64,000 nucleotides of DNA from Comamonas sp. KCTC 72670 (GTDB taxonomy: Bacteria; Myxococcota; Myxococcia; Myxococcales; Myxococcaceae). The position numbers and the translations under genes are program-made. The stretch covers positions 1 to 64,000 of the forward strand of contig BNCN01000011.1 in assembly GCA_014656495.1 (NCBI GenBank), written 5' to 3'. Under the pieces are notes generated by a model. That model saw only the letters and a program-made list of their open reading frames with translations, did not search any database and had not been told where the DNA came from. Shown piece by piece: positions 26,808 through 34,768 of the stretch; within the stretch, counting starts at the first letter, position 1, and the number at the start of each line of letters is the position of its first letter.

Positions 26808-28478
26808 TCACTCCTCCGCTGGGCGCATCGAGAAGGACACGGCCTCCGTGCCGAGCATGTACTCGTCACCGTCGGAGACCTGCTGCTTCGTGATGCGCTC
26901 ATTGTTGAACCAGGTCCCGTTCGAGGAATTGAGGTCCTCGATGAAGACCTCGTCCCCCACGCGGGTGACGACGGCGTGCTCCCGGGAGACCCGCTCCGAG
27001 CGCACGACGAGGCTGCAACGGGGTCCTCGGCCAATCGTGAAGCGCTCGGTGGAGATGGCCACCGGCGTGCCTTGCGCCCAGCGGATGAAGACCTCCAGCG
27101 GCGCGGGGGCCCGCACGACGTTGGTCGTCTCCGCCGCGTGGTCCGCGGAGAGGGTCACGGCTTCGTCCGCGGGCCGAACCTTCTTCTGCACAGGACGGGG
27201 AACGAGCGGGCGCGCGGCGATGGGAGTCGCGGTGGGAGCCTGGGCCTGGGCCTGGGCTGCGTCCGTGGGAGGGTCCACGACGCCCAGAGCGGCAAGCTCC
27301 GCCTCCAGGTCGACATCGGACACGTCCCGCTTCGCGGAGGGCGCATCCGCGTCCTCGACATCATCGTCCGAGACGTCGTCCGTGGCCTCCTCGGCCAAGG
27401 TCGCGGCATCCGCGTCATCCGCGTCCTCGACATCATCGTCCGAGACGTCGTCATCCGAGTCGTCGTCATCCGAGTCGTCGTCGTCGTCCGAGTCATCGTC
27501 ATCCAAGTCCTCGTCATCCAAGTCCTCGTCATCCAAGTCCTCGTCATCCGAGTCGTCGTCATCCGAGTCATCCGACGAATCCGCGCCGAGCCCCTCAGAA
27601 GGAACCACAGAGGCTTCGACCGCCTCCAGGATCTCCTGCATTCGAGCACGAACCTGCTCGGGAGAGATTTCTGGCACCGTCACGGGCGAAGCCGTGGCGC
27701 TTCCAGGGGGCTCCGTCACAGGCTCCTCGACGGCGTCCTCCTCGGAAGCGGCGGCAGCATCAGCCGCCGAGTCCAGCGAAGCGTCATCCACGTCATCAGC
27801 AGCAGCAACCTCCCCTGCATCGCCATCCGATGAAGACCGAGGAGCGGCCTCAACGGGGACCGCCTTCGGTGAGGAGGCGCCGGGCGTGGGCGCAACGGCC
27901 ACCGGCGCAGTGTCGGGCGTGGGCGCCATGACTGCCGACGTCGCGACAGGCGCGCGAGCAACGGCTACCGGCGTAACACCTGGCGCGGAAGCACCAGCCA
28001 CCACAAGGGCACCTGGCGCGGAAGCACCAGCCACCGCAGGGGTGCCGGGCGCGGAAGCACCAGCCACCGCAGGGGTGCCGGGCGCGGAAGCACCAGCCAC
28101 CGGCGTAGCGACAGTCGCGGGGGCAACGGCCACCGCAGCAGCACCGGGCGCGGGGGCAACGGCCACCGCGGCAGCACCGGGCGCGGAAGCCACGGGCGCC
28201 GAGCGCTCCACCACACGCGTCGCCGCCACCTGGAGGCTCGCGGCCACGGTGGCCACGGGCGCGTGCACCTGCCCCCCGGGCTCGCCGGCGCCCGCGTCCG
28301 GGAGCACCTCCCCGTGCAGCGGGACCACCGTGGGCGCCACATAGCCATTCTGACGCGCGAGCTGGAACAGGGCCTGCGCCACCAACGCATCCCGGTCCAC
28401 GCCCATGTCGCGGCTCATCAACTCCAGCGCCCGCCACAGGGGCTCGGAGACCTCGATTGTCTGACGAATCCGCTTCAT
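26808..28478 (-). CDS. Ribbon-helix-helix-like N terminus fused to a C-terminal FHA domain
   Basis: 556 residues from the ATG at 28478 (GAGGGGGT upstream). Residues 1-48 look like a ribbon-helix-helix DNA-binding fold: strand RQTIEV, helix LWRALELMSRDMG, helix RDALVAQALFQLARQNG. Residues 60-240 are an Ala/Pro/Val linker with 11-residue repeats, and residues 320-440 are extremely acidic (DDEDLDDEDL, DVSDDDVED). The last 95 residues are a complete FHA phosphothreonine-binding domain: FTIGRGPRC, SREHAVV, LNSSNGTWFN. The arrangement suggests a protein that binds DNA and docks a phosphorylated partner, plausibly a substrate of the kinase divergent from this operon. Start and upstream stop are separated by two bases, so translation is coupled. 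Confidence 0.8.
   Translation of the reverse strand: MKRIRQTIEVSEPLWRALELMSRDMGVDRDALVAQALFQLARQNGYVAPTVVPLHGEVLPDAGAGEPGGQVHAPVATVAASLQVAATRVVERSAPVASAPGAAAVAVAPAPGAAAVAVAPATVATPVAGASAPGTPAVAGASAPGTPAVAGASAPGALVVAGASAPGVTPVAVARAPVATSAVMAPTPDTAPVAVAPTPGASSPKAVPVEAAPRSSSDGDAGEVAAADDVDDASLDSAADAAAASEEDAVEEPVTEPPGSATASPVTVPEISPEQVRARMQEILEAVEASVVPSEGLGADSSDDSDDDDSDDEDLDDEDLDDEDLDDDDSDDDDDSDDDDSDDDVSDDDVEDADDADAATLAEEATDDVSDDDVEDADAPSAKRDVSDVDLEAELAALGVVDPPTDAAQAQAQAPTATPIAARPLVPRPVQKKVRPADEAVTLSADHAAETTNVVRAPAPLEVFIRWAQGTPVAISTERFTIGRGPRCSLVVRSERVSREHAVVTRVGDEVFIEDLNSSNGTWFNNERITKQQVSDGDEYMLGTEAVSFSMRPAEE
27434..27560 (-). repeat. Short tandem repeats coding the poly-Asp/Ser/Glu segment
   Basis: Units of 9 to 15 bases, such as TCGTCATCCGAGTCG and TCATCCAAGTCCTCG, are reiterated and encode the acidic DDSDDDD / DDEDL segment of the FHA protein. 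Such arrays are prone to slippage in multiples of three, so the acidic tract length probably varies between strains. Confidence 0.7.
28010..28112 (-). repeat. 33-base tandem repeat coding APGTPAVAGAS units
   Basis: Three near-identical 33-base units encode SAPGTPAVAGA-type repeats in the linker of the FHA protein, followed by related but diverged units towards 28190. Confidence 0.65.
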
Positions 28479-28480
28479 GA

Positions 28481-30778
28481 CTACCCCCTCAGGTTGGCCT
28501 GCCACGGCGACACATGGTCCGCTTCGGTCAGCCAGAAGAACATCGCCTGCATCTCCGCGTACTGATCCTCGGCAATCCCCGCCAGGTTGGGATGCAACTC
28601 CTGGAGCGCGACGCCTTCGAAGTCGAACGTTGGCAGATCCGGGTCGATCCGGCCACGGGACCGCCGGTTGCGGCACTGCCACAGCCGCTGCGTCGCCTGC
28701 CCGGCCGCCTGGCCGAAGTCCTCCGGAGGCGCCACCGCGTCCGGCATCCGCACCGACTGCTCCCCGCACGCCCATAGCAGCCAGACCAGCGCGCTCCACT
28801 CGCCACGGACCGCGCGGGCCAGGGCCGGCAGCCCCATCCGCGTCGTGGACAGCGTCTCGTCGATGGGCACCGAGTCACCGTCCGCGTCCTCGGTCTCCGT
28901 CTCTTCCAACTCGACGGGGCCCTCGGGCAGCAGGGACGACACATCGGGCGGCAGCCAGGGCACGTCCGTGCCGGGCTTGAAGCGGGAGAGAATCTCCGCG
29001 CGCAGCAACTGGAGCCGCGTGGCGTACTTGCGGACCACGGCCTGCACCGCGTCGAGTCCCTTCGCGGGGGCGTCCGGGACCTCGCTGAACGTGCAGTGCG
29101 CCGGCTCGCGTCCCGCCCAGAATTCGAACCGGGGGAACAGCGCCCGCCTGTAGGTGGAGAGGAACTTCCCCGAATCCGGCTCGAACGGCGCAAGGGCCTC
29201 CGCGTCCTTCTGCATCTGCTCGCCCAGGCCCAGGTTCGCCAGGATGAGGCTCCGGGTGAACAGGTACGCGGGCCGCTCGGGCGCCAGCAGCATCGCCGCC
29301 AGGATGAAATCCAGCCCCGCCCGGGGCCGGTCCTCCTGGTCCTGAAGCACCGCCAGCCCACGCAGCACGGTCGCGGGCTCCGCGCCCCGCATCAGCGCAT
29401 CCGCCAGCGCCGCGCGGTCATCGCTCGCGCCGTTCATCACACCGTCGGCGTGCTCGCGCGCGCTCGACTCCGAACGCGGCAGGGTGAGCGCCTCCAGCCA
29501 CGCCTTCAGCGGCGCCACGTCCAGGGACACCGCGCTGGCACGCGCCATGGCCAGGAGCGCCTCCCGATAGTCGCGTTCGGCCCGCGCCGCCTCGGCGAGC
29601 TCGAGCCAGGCCTCCGCGCTCCTCGGCAGGTTCGAGAACACCTCGGAGACCTCGAACGCCTGACGGTCCGGCGCCACACCCAGGTCCCGAGTGGCCACGA
29701 CCTTCCGGTCCGCGTCCAGCAGCTTCCACGTGCCGCAGGCGAAGCCGTCCGCCATCTCCCCCGCGTCGAACTCCACGCGAGGGTCGGCGTACTCCCCCTT
29801 CGCGGACGAGTGGTAGCGCCCGTGACGGTTGCCCTCCTGGAACTCCGCCTCCCAGGCGAGATTGCCATCCCGGTCCCAGAACTGGGTCAGCCCGTGGCGC
29901 TCCCCCTCCGCGTTGAGCGACACCAGGGCCCACTGGTCATGGTCCTCGCGGTACTCCGCCTTCTCCGGGAGGCTCGCGGGCCGCGACGGGTACGGCACGC
30001 CCGTGGAGGGCACCACGCGCTCGCCTTCGCCGTTGTAGTGCAGCACCTGCGTCACGCGGCCGTGCGCGTAGACCATCACCGTGCGGCGGACCGCCTCGCA
30101 GACGCCGTTCTCATGCATCCGCTCGGTGGTGTACTGGTCGGACGCGTACCAGGTGCGAGGCCCGTGAAGGTCGCCCTTCTCGAACGCGCCGTCCTGGGAG
30201 ACCTCCCCGCTCTCATGGAAGCGCTTGAAGGGCCCATGCGGCTTGCCATGGACGAAGATGCACTCGTTGCAGAGCGTTCCGTCCGCGCGCCAGAACTTCC
30301 AGGGGCCGTGCTTCTCGCCCGCGTCGTCGTGTTCGCCGAAGCACCACTCCTGGTCACCCTCATCCCACTCCGCGTGGGGCGGGACCCCCAACGGCGGCGT
30401 CCCCTCCTCCGTCAGCTGGCGGTTCTTGGCCCGCTGCGCCTCGACGGCCAGGTCCACCGAATCCAGCTTGCGCAGCCAGGTCGCGAACGCCGAGGCCGAC
30501 ATCGCGCCCGAGGCGCGCCGAACCTCGACACCGTCCTTGAAAGCCACCAGCGTGGGGATGGAGCGAATCTCCATGCGACCCGAGACAGCCTCCTGCGCCT
30601 CCGTGTCGAGCTTCCCGAAGGTGATGCCCGGGAACTCCTTCGCGGCGGCCTCGAAGGTCGGCGCGAAGCCGCGGCAGGGGCCGCACCACTCCGCCCAGAA
30701 ATCCACCACGCACACCCCGGCTCCCTGGGTGATGCGGTCAAAGTTCTCCTGGGTCAATTCGACCGTCTGGCCAGCCAC
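28481..30778 (-). CDS. Cytoplasmic thioredoxin domain fused to YwqK/MORN-like repeats and a helical C terminus
   Basis: 765 residues. A GTG at 30778 is preferred as start because AAGGGAG lies just upstream and the thioredoxin fold (VELTQENFDRI) begins at once; an ATG at 30829 would add 17 unconserved residues and lies inside the palindrome. Residues 1-110 are a full thioredoxin with WAEWCGPCRGF and cis-Pro SIPTLV. Residues about 145-350 hold several repeats of the type GEKHGPWKFWRADGTL and GKPHGPFKRFHESGEV, characteristic of YwqK/MORN-like toxin-antitoxin-associated repeats. Residues 380 to the end are mainly helical, with TPR-like pieces and a Glu-rich stretch. There is no signal peptide, so it is cytosolic. 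Likely role: a redox or chaperone scaffold. It is first in an operon with the RHH-FHA gene. Confidence 0.85.
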   Translation of the reverse strand: MAGQTVELTQENFDRITQGAGVCVVDFWAEWCGPCRGFAPTFEAAAKEFPGITFGKLDTEAQEAVSGRMEIRSIPTLVAFKDGVEVRRASGAMSASAFATWLRKLDSVDLAVEAQRAKNRQLTEEGTPPLGVPPHAEWDEGDQEWCFGEHDDAGEKHGPWKFWRADGTLCNECIFVHGKPHGPFKRFHESGEVSQDGAFEKGDLHGPRTWYASDQYTTERMHENGVCEAVRRTVMVYAHGRVTQVLHYNGEGERVVPSTGVPYPSRPASLPEKAEYREDHDQWALVSLNAEGERHGLTQFWDRDGNLAWEAEFQEGNRHGRYHSSAKGEYADPRVEFDAGEMADGFACGTWKLLDADRKVVATRDLGVAPDRQAFEVSEVFSNLPRSAEAWLELAEAARAERDYREALLAMARASAVSLDVAPLKAWLEALTLPRSESSAREHADGVMNGASDDRAALADALMRGAEPATVLRGLAVLQDQEDRPRAGLDFILAAMLLAPERPAYLFTRSLILANLGLGEQMQKDAEALAPFEPDSGKFLSTYRRALFPRFEFWAGREPAHCTFSEVPDAPAKGLDAVQAVVRKYATRLQLLRAEILSRFKPGTDVPWLPPDVSSLLPEGPVELEETETEDADGDSVPIDETLSTTRMGLPALARAVRGEWSALVWLLWACGEQSVRMPDAVAPPEDFGQAAGQATQRLWQCRNRRSRGRIDPDLPTFDFEGVALQELHPNLAGIAEDQYAEMQAMFFWLTEADHVSPWQANLRG

Positions 30779-30813
30779 GACGACTCCCTTGCGAGATGAG
30801 GGGCGCCATAGAA

Positions 30814-30829
30814 ATGAGCGAACGCTCAT
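30814..30829. promoter_or_regulatory. TetR-type operator palindrome upstream of the thioredoxin-FHA operon
   Basis: ATGAGCG-AA-CGCTCAT is a perfect 7-2-7 inverted repeat, a layout common for TetR-family operators. It lies 36-51 bases upstream of the GTG of the thioredoxin gene, where it could block its promoter, and about 330 bases from the divergent kinase gene. No tetR gene is adjacent. Confidence 0.5.
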
Positions 30830-31157
30830 GCGTCAACGGTGCAATGCGAGGTCTCCCGCAGGCCGCCTCCGAGGCCCGTCAAGTCCCGGAAACCCTTCGT
30901 GGAAACCCGTCTCAGAACGCGAAAAAGACCAGCCCTCGAGAAGAATGCGCGCGAGCACCGGCTGGCTCACGCGGTCCGTCCTCGCGTGGAAGGGTCACCC
31001 AGACCCCGGGTGAAACACCGCGGCGAACCGCCAGAAACAATTACAATTCCGGTAGGACTCTGAGCGAACGGCCTTCCTTGAAATCACGGTGCGACACCCT
31101 TCACGGGATGGATGCACTCCGGCGTTATTCTTCCAGCTCAGGTATACACATCGTGTC
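30830..31157. other. Divergent intergenic region between thioredoxin-FHA operon and kinase gene
   Basis: About 330 bases with no convincing ORF. The part near the kinase is less GC-rich (for example 31031-31050 and 31120-31150) and presumably holds the kinase promoter; TATACA at 31143-31148 has no good -35 partner. Confidence 0.5.
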
Positions 31158-32981
31158 ATGAGTCGCTCATCCACGGTCGAGACGGTCCTGGGCCAGAGGT
31201 ACCTACTGCGCCGACGCATTGGCGTGGGGGGCATGGGCACCGTCTACGAAGCGGAGCAGCTCGACACGGGGCGCACCGTCGCCGTCAAGGTGTTGCAGCA
31301 GCACCTCGTGGGAGAACCCGCGGTGCACGCGCGGTTCCGCCGCGAGGCCCAGGCCACCGCGAACGTGCGGCACCCGAACATCGTCGAGGTGACGGACTTC
31401 CAGGATGCGCCGGACGAGCCGCCCTTTCTCGTCATGGAGCTGCTCCACGGCCAGACGCTCAAGTCGCTGATGAAGAAGGAAGGCCCGTTGCCGGTGGCGC
31501 GCGCGGCGAGCATCGCCCACGAGGTGGCGCGCGCGCTCACGGCGGCGCACGAGGCCGGCGTCATCCACCGCGACATCAAGCCCGACAACGTCTTCCTCGT
31601 CGACACGGGGACCGAGGCGCTCCAGGTGAGGCTCCTGGACTTCGGCGTCGCCCGGCTCATGCATGAGGACGACGCCGCGGCGCTGGGCACGGAGTCCGGC
31701 GCCTGGGTCGGCACACCTTCGTACATGGCCCCGGAGCAGATCCGCTGCCGCCCTGTCGACGGGCGCGCGGACATCTACTCGCTGGGTGCCTGCCTGTACC
31801 AGATGGTGACGGGCCAGCGTCCCATCGACGTGGCGGACAACGTGGCCCTGCTCTCGGCCGTGCTGCACAACGTGCCCGCCCCGCTCAACGGCGTGCGCTC
31901 CGACGTGCCGGATGGCTTCTCGCAGGTGGTGGAGCGCACGCTGCAGAAGGACCCTGCCGCGCGATTCCCGAGCGCCCTGGAGTTGGTCCAGGCACTCGAG
32001 CCATGGACAACGCCCGCGGGCCTGGCGCCGACGCAGCCCGCCGCCGAGTCCTCGCCCGTCGCCGAGGCTCAGTCCTCAGCCGGAGCCTCCCCCGCCGCGG
32101 AAGTCCCGCCCGCCGCCGAGGCCGCTCCCGTCTCCGAGGCTCAGACCGCAGCCGGAGTCTCCCCCGCCGCCGAGGCCGCTCCCGTCTCCGGGGCCGCTCC
32201 CGTCTCCGGGGCTCAGTCCGCAGCCGGAGCCTCCCTCGCCGCCGAGGCCGCTCCCGTCTCCGAGACTCAGACCGCAGCCGGAGTCGCCCCCGCCGCCGAG
32301 GCCGCTCCCGTCTCCGAGGCTCAGTCCGCAGCCGGAGTCGCCCCCGCCGCCGAGGCCGCTCCCGTCTCCGAGGCTCAGTCCGCAGCCGGAACCTCGGCCA
32401 CCGCCGAACCCCCGCCCTCCGCCAAGGCTTCGTCACTTGCTGGAGCCGCCCCCGTCGCCGGAGCCGCCCCCGCCGCCGAAGCCGCATCCGCAGGCTCCAC
32501 GCCGCACGCCCCCGGCCCGGCGTCACGGCCCCGGCTGCAAAGTGTCATCATGCTCAGCGGTGCGCTGGGAGTGGGACTCGCCACCACGGGAGGGCTCCTG
32601 CTGACGGCCTCCGGGATGCCCCCGCCCGCCGCGGAGGAACCGGCCTTCATCCGAGTCATCGAAGCGCCGCGCCGGGACACGCCCAGCCCCGCCGCGCTCG
32701 AACCCCATGCGTACAGCGACGGCTCGGTCGCGGAGTCCGTCGAGCTGCGCGCGCCCGCGCTCGACACGTGTTACGCGCGAATCGGCGAGGACGCCGCCTG
32801 CCGTCAGGACACCTACGCGCTGGACTACTCGCCCGAAGGCGTCGTGCTGCGAGCGCGGATGCACCCGCCCCAGCCTTCAGCGCTCGCTCGGTGCATCGAC
32901 AGGGCGCTTCGAGGCCTCTCCCTGGGCAGGCCCCGCGAGGCGGTCGCGGGCACCGCGACCTTCCTGCTTCTGCGCGAGTAA
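31158..32981 (+). CDS. Membrane-anchored eukaryotic-type Ser/Thr protein kinase
   Basis: 607 residues from the ATG at 31158. Residues 14-280 are a complete Hanks-type kinase: glycine loop GVGGMGTVYEA, VAVKV with Lys44, catalytic HRDIKPDN with Asp139, DFG at 161-163, GTPSYMAPEQ and DIYSLGACLYQM. A linker of about 170 residues is an Ala/Pro/Glu repeat built from an 18-residue unit. One transmembrane segment follows (SVIMLSGALGVGLATTGGLL), then a periplasmic tail of about 130 residues with a Cys pair (LDTCYARI, EDAACRQD). Only one membrane helix is present, so the kinase faces the cytoplasm and the short tail may sense an envelope signal. It is divergent from an FHA-domain gene, its obvious candidate partner. 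Confidence 0.92.
   Translation: MSRSSTVETVLGQRYLLRRRIGVGGMGTVYEAEQLDTGRTVAVKVLQQHLVGEPAVHARFRREAQATANVRHPNIVEVTDFQDAPDEPPFLVMELLHGQTLKSLMKKEGPLPVARAASIAHEVARALTAAHEAGVIHRDIKPDNVFLVDTGTEALQVRLLDFGVARLMHEDDAAALGTESGAWVGTPSYMAPEQIRCRPVDGRADIYSLGACLYQMVTGQRPIDVADNVALLSAVLHNVPAPLNGVRSDVPDGFSQVVERTLQKDPAARFPSALELVQALEPWTTPAGLAPTQPAAESSPVAEAQSSAGASPAAEVPPAAEAAPVSEAQTAAGVSPAAEAAPVSGAAPVSGAQSAAGASLAAEAAPVSETQTAAGVAPAAEAAPVSEAQSAAGVAPAAEAAPVSEAQSAAGTSATAEPPPSAKASSLAGAAPVAGAAPAAEAASAGSTPHAPGPASRPRLQSVIMLSGALGVGLATTGGLLLTASGMPPPAAEEPAFIRVIEAPRRDTPSPAALEPHAYSDGSVAESVELRAPALDTCYARIGEDAACRQDTYALDYSPEGVVLRARMHPPQPSALARCIDRALRGLSLGRPREAVAGTATFLLLRE
32110..32395 (+). repeat. 54-base tandem repeat in the kinase linker
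   Basis: GCCGCCGAGGCCGCTCCCGT recurs at 54-base intervals (for example near 32238, 32292 and 32346), with one irregular unit carrying an 18-base duplication. It encodes an 18-residue PAAEAAPVSEAQSAAGV-type repeat between kinase domain and membrane helix. Confidence 0.75.
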
Positions 32982-33001
32982 TCCACCTGGGCGCGGCCCG
33001 C

Positions 33002-34579
33002 TCACCGCGACAGCTCGACGCGCGCTCCGGGCGAGAAGTCCGGCGCCAGGAAGTAGACGCGCCCCTCTGAGTTGAGCGCCTGGCGGAGGAACGCCCCCAA
33101 CGACTGCGCGACACGGACCGCCTGCGCGTCCTGGGCGTCCTTCACCCAGTAGATGGGCAGCGCCTCCCCTTGCTGCCCCTGGAAACAGAAGACCAGGAAT
33201 CCGTTCGCGCCCACGTCACAGAAACGCGTCCAACCCGATGGGGTGCTCGGGCCACCGGGCCCTGGACGGCTGGCATTCCACCAGCGCGCTCCGGCGCGGA
33301 ACTCCAGCTCCTCCGCGGGGCGGATGCGATACACGGCGCTCGGGCCCTCGCCGAAGAGCGACGCCCCATCGCACGTGGAATACAGCCGTTGGATGTCCGC
33401 GTGCAGGCCACACGCCTCGCCCCACATCCACCGCCAGGAGTCATAACGTTCCTCGGACATCGGCGGCGCGATGGCATGCTCATCCTCGACACGCCGGAGC
33501 ATGGCATCCAGCCCCAGGTCCTCGTGGAAGACCCAACCGGGCACCGGCCTCAACGCCAGGGTGTCCGCGTTCTGGGACGTCCCCATGAAGCCCGCCGTCA
33601 GAGCCATCCGCGCCTTGACCGGGCCCGTGTCGGTGAGCACCTCCAGGGTGACGGGGACCCGGGACAACCCCGTGGGCATCCTGTCACTGGAAAGGGAAAC
33701 CGCCTCATCCAGGGCGGCTTCCGGCGACACGGCGCCAGGCACCAGCATCGGATTGGGAAAGTCATACGCCCCCGTCAAAGGATTGCGGATGAAGGGGAAC
33801 AGCTTTCCAATCCAACCATTGAAGGTGTCTCCACCGTACGCATCGCGCAGCTTGTAGATGGCGCGCCAGAACGCAGGGGCCGCGTTCCCTTCAGAAGCCC
33901 GGATGAACTGGTCGCACAGTGGCAGCAGATGCTTCGCCCAGTCTTCCAGACCGTACCGAGGGAGCTGCGTCACCTTGTCACGCAACTTGCGCCAGTCGTC
34001 CGGCGTGCCTTCGAGCGTGATGGTGGGAATGCCGCAGATGCACTCCACCACGAAGTCGAAGTACTCGCGCATCGCCTCCATCAGCACCACCTGGCTGACC
34101 ACCCGCTCCACGGGCCCCGTCGTGGAGAAGTCACACACCATCAAGTCATGCATGGCGGGCGAGTGTCCCTGAATCATCGCGGAGAACTCATCCACGACCC
34201 CGGGCCAGAAGTCGCCCGATTCGAAGCCTGCCTGGGACGGGTCGCGTTTCACCGACAGCCGCATGCGGCCCCGGTGGCTCACCAGGTCGAACCGCAACGC
34301 CTCCGCGTTGCGGATGACATGCAGCGCGAACCCCTGAGCAATCGTGATCCAAAGAATGTCTGGAGAGAGCACCAGCGGACGGTGCCCGCTGAAGGCCAGG
34401 TGCACCGCGGCGATGAGCGGATGGGTGTCCAGTGGCCGGACGAAGCGAGCCGCGCCGTGGGAAGCCCCCAGCACCTTCGCGTCCAGGCGCCCCTTCAGCG
34501 CCTCCTCGAGCCCCAATTCCTCCAACGGCAGCACGGCGGGCTTCACGGTGTCGACGGCGAAGGTCACGCTTTGGGGCAT
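33002..34579 (-). CDS. DUF4419 protein with a SUKH/SMI1-like C-terminal domain
   Basis: 525 residues from the ATG at 34579; the frame is open upstream but that part has no protein character. Residues 60-360 match the DUF4419 pattern: LVLSPDILWITIAQGFALHV, FSTTGPVERVVSQVVLMEAM, then GIPTITLEGTPDDWRKLRDKV and AIYKLRDAYGGDTFNGWIGKLFPF with the conserved GW. From about residue 390 the C terminus has the look of a SUKH (SMI1/KNR4) domain: YSTCDGASLFGEGPSAVYRI, EELEF, CDVGANGFLVFCF. SUKH domains are immunity or adaptor modules of polymorphic toxin systems; DUF4419 function is unknown. No signal peptide, so cytosolic. Convergent with the kinase gene. Confidence 0.75.
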   Translation of the reverse strand: MPQSVTFAVDTVKPAVLPLEELGLEEALKGRLDAKVLGASHGAARFVRPLDTHPLIAAVHLAFSGHRPLVLSPDILWITIAQGFALHVIRNAEALRFDLVSHRGRMRLSVKRDPSQAGFESGDFWPGVVDEFSAMIQGHSPAMHDLMVCDFSTTGPVERVVSQVVLMEAMREYFDFVVECICGIPTITLEGTPDDWRKLRDKVTQLPRYGLEDWAKHLLPLCDQFIRASEGNAAPAFWRAIYKLRDAYGGDTFNGWIGKLFPFIRNPLTGAYDFPNPMLVPGAVSPEAALDEAVSLSSDRMPTGLSRVPVTLEVLTDTGPVKARMALTAGFMGTSQNADTLALRPVPGWVFHEDLGLDAMLRRVEDEHAIAPPMSEERYDSWRWMWGEACGLHADIQRLYSTCDGASLFGEGPSAVYRIRPAEELEFRAGARWWNASRPGPGGPSTPSGWTRFCDVGANGFLVFCFQGQQGEALPIYWVKDAQDAQAVRVAQSLGAFLRQALNSEGRVYFLAPDFSPGARVELSR

Positions 34580-34768
34580 GCGCGGTATTACATCGCGTGG
34601 GTGCACACACCGGCAAGGCGTCCACGCTCGCGAAGCGCAGACAGCGTCCCGCTGAAAATCTCCAGCCGGGTGGACCTGCGCCGCTTCCGGCCCATGTGTC
34701 GGCGCGCCGTGCGTTAATGTCTGCCAGCGTTGGCCTTCGCACGTCCGAGGCCGCTCACAGAGGGGTCC

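Noticed and set aside
26832..28344. 541-codon plus-strand Ser/Ala-rich frame over the FHA gene
   Set aside because: Mirror image of the acidic and Ala/Pro repeats; no start signal, no domain.
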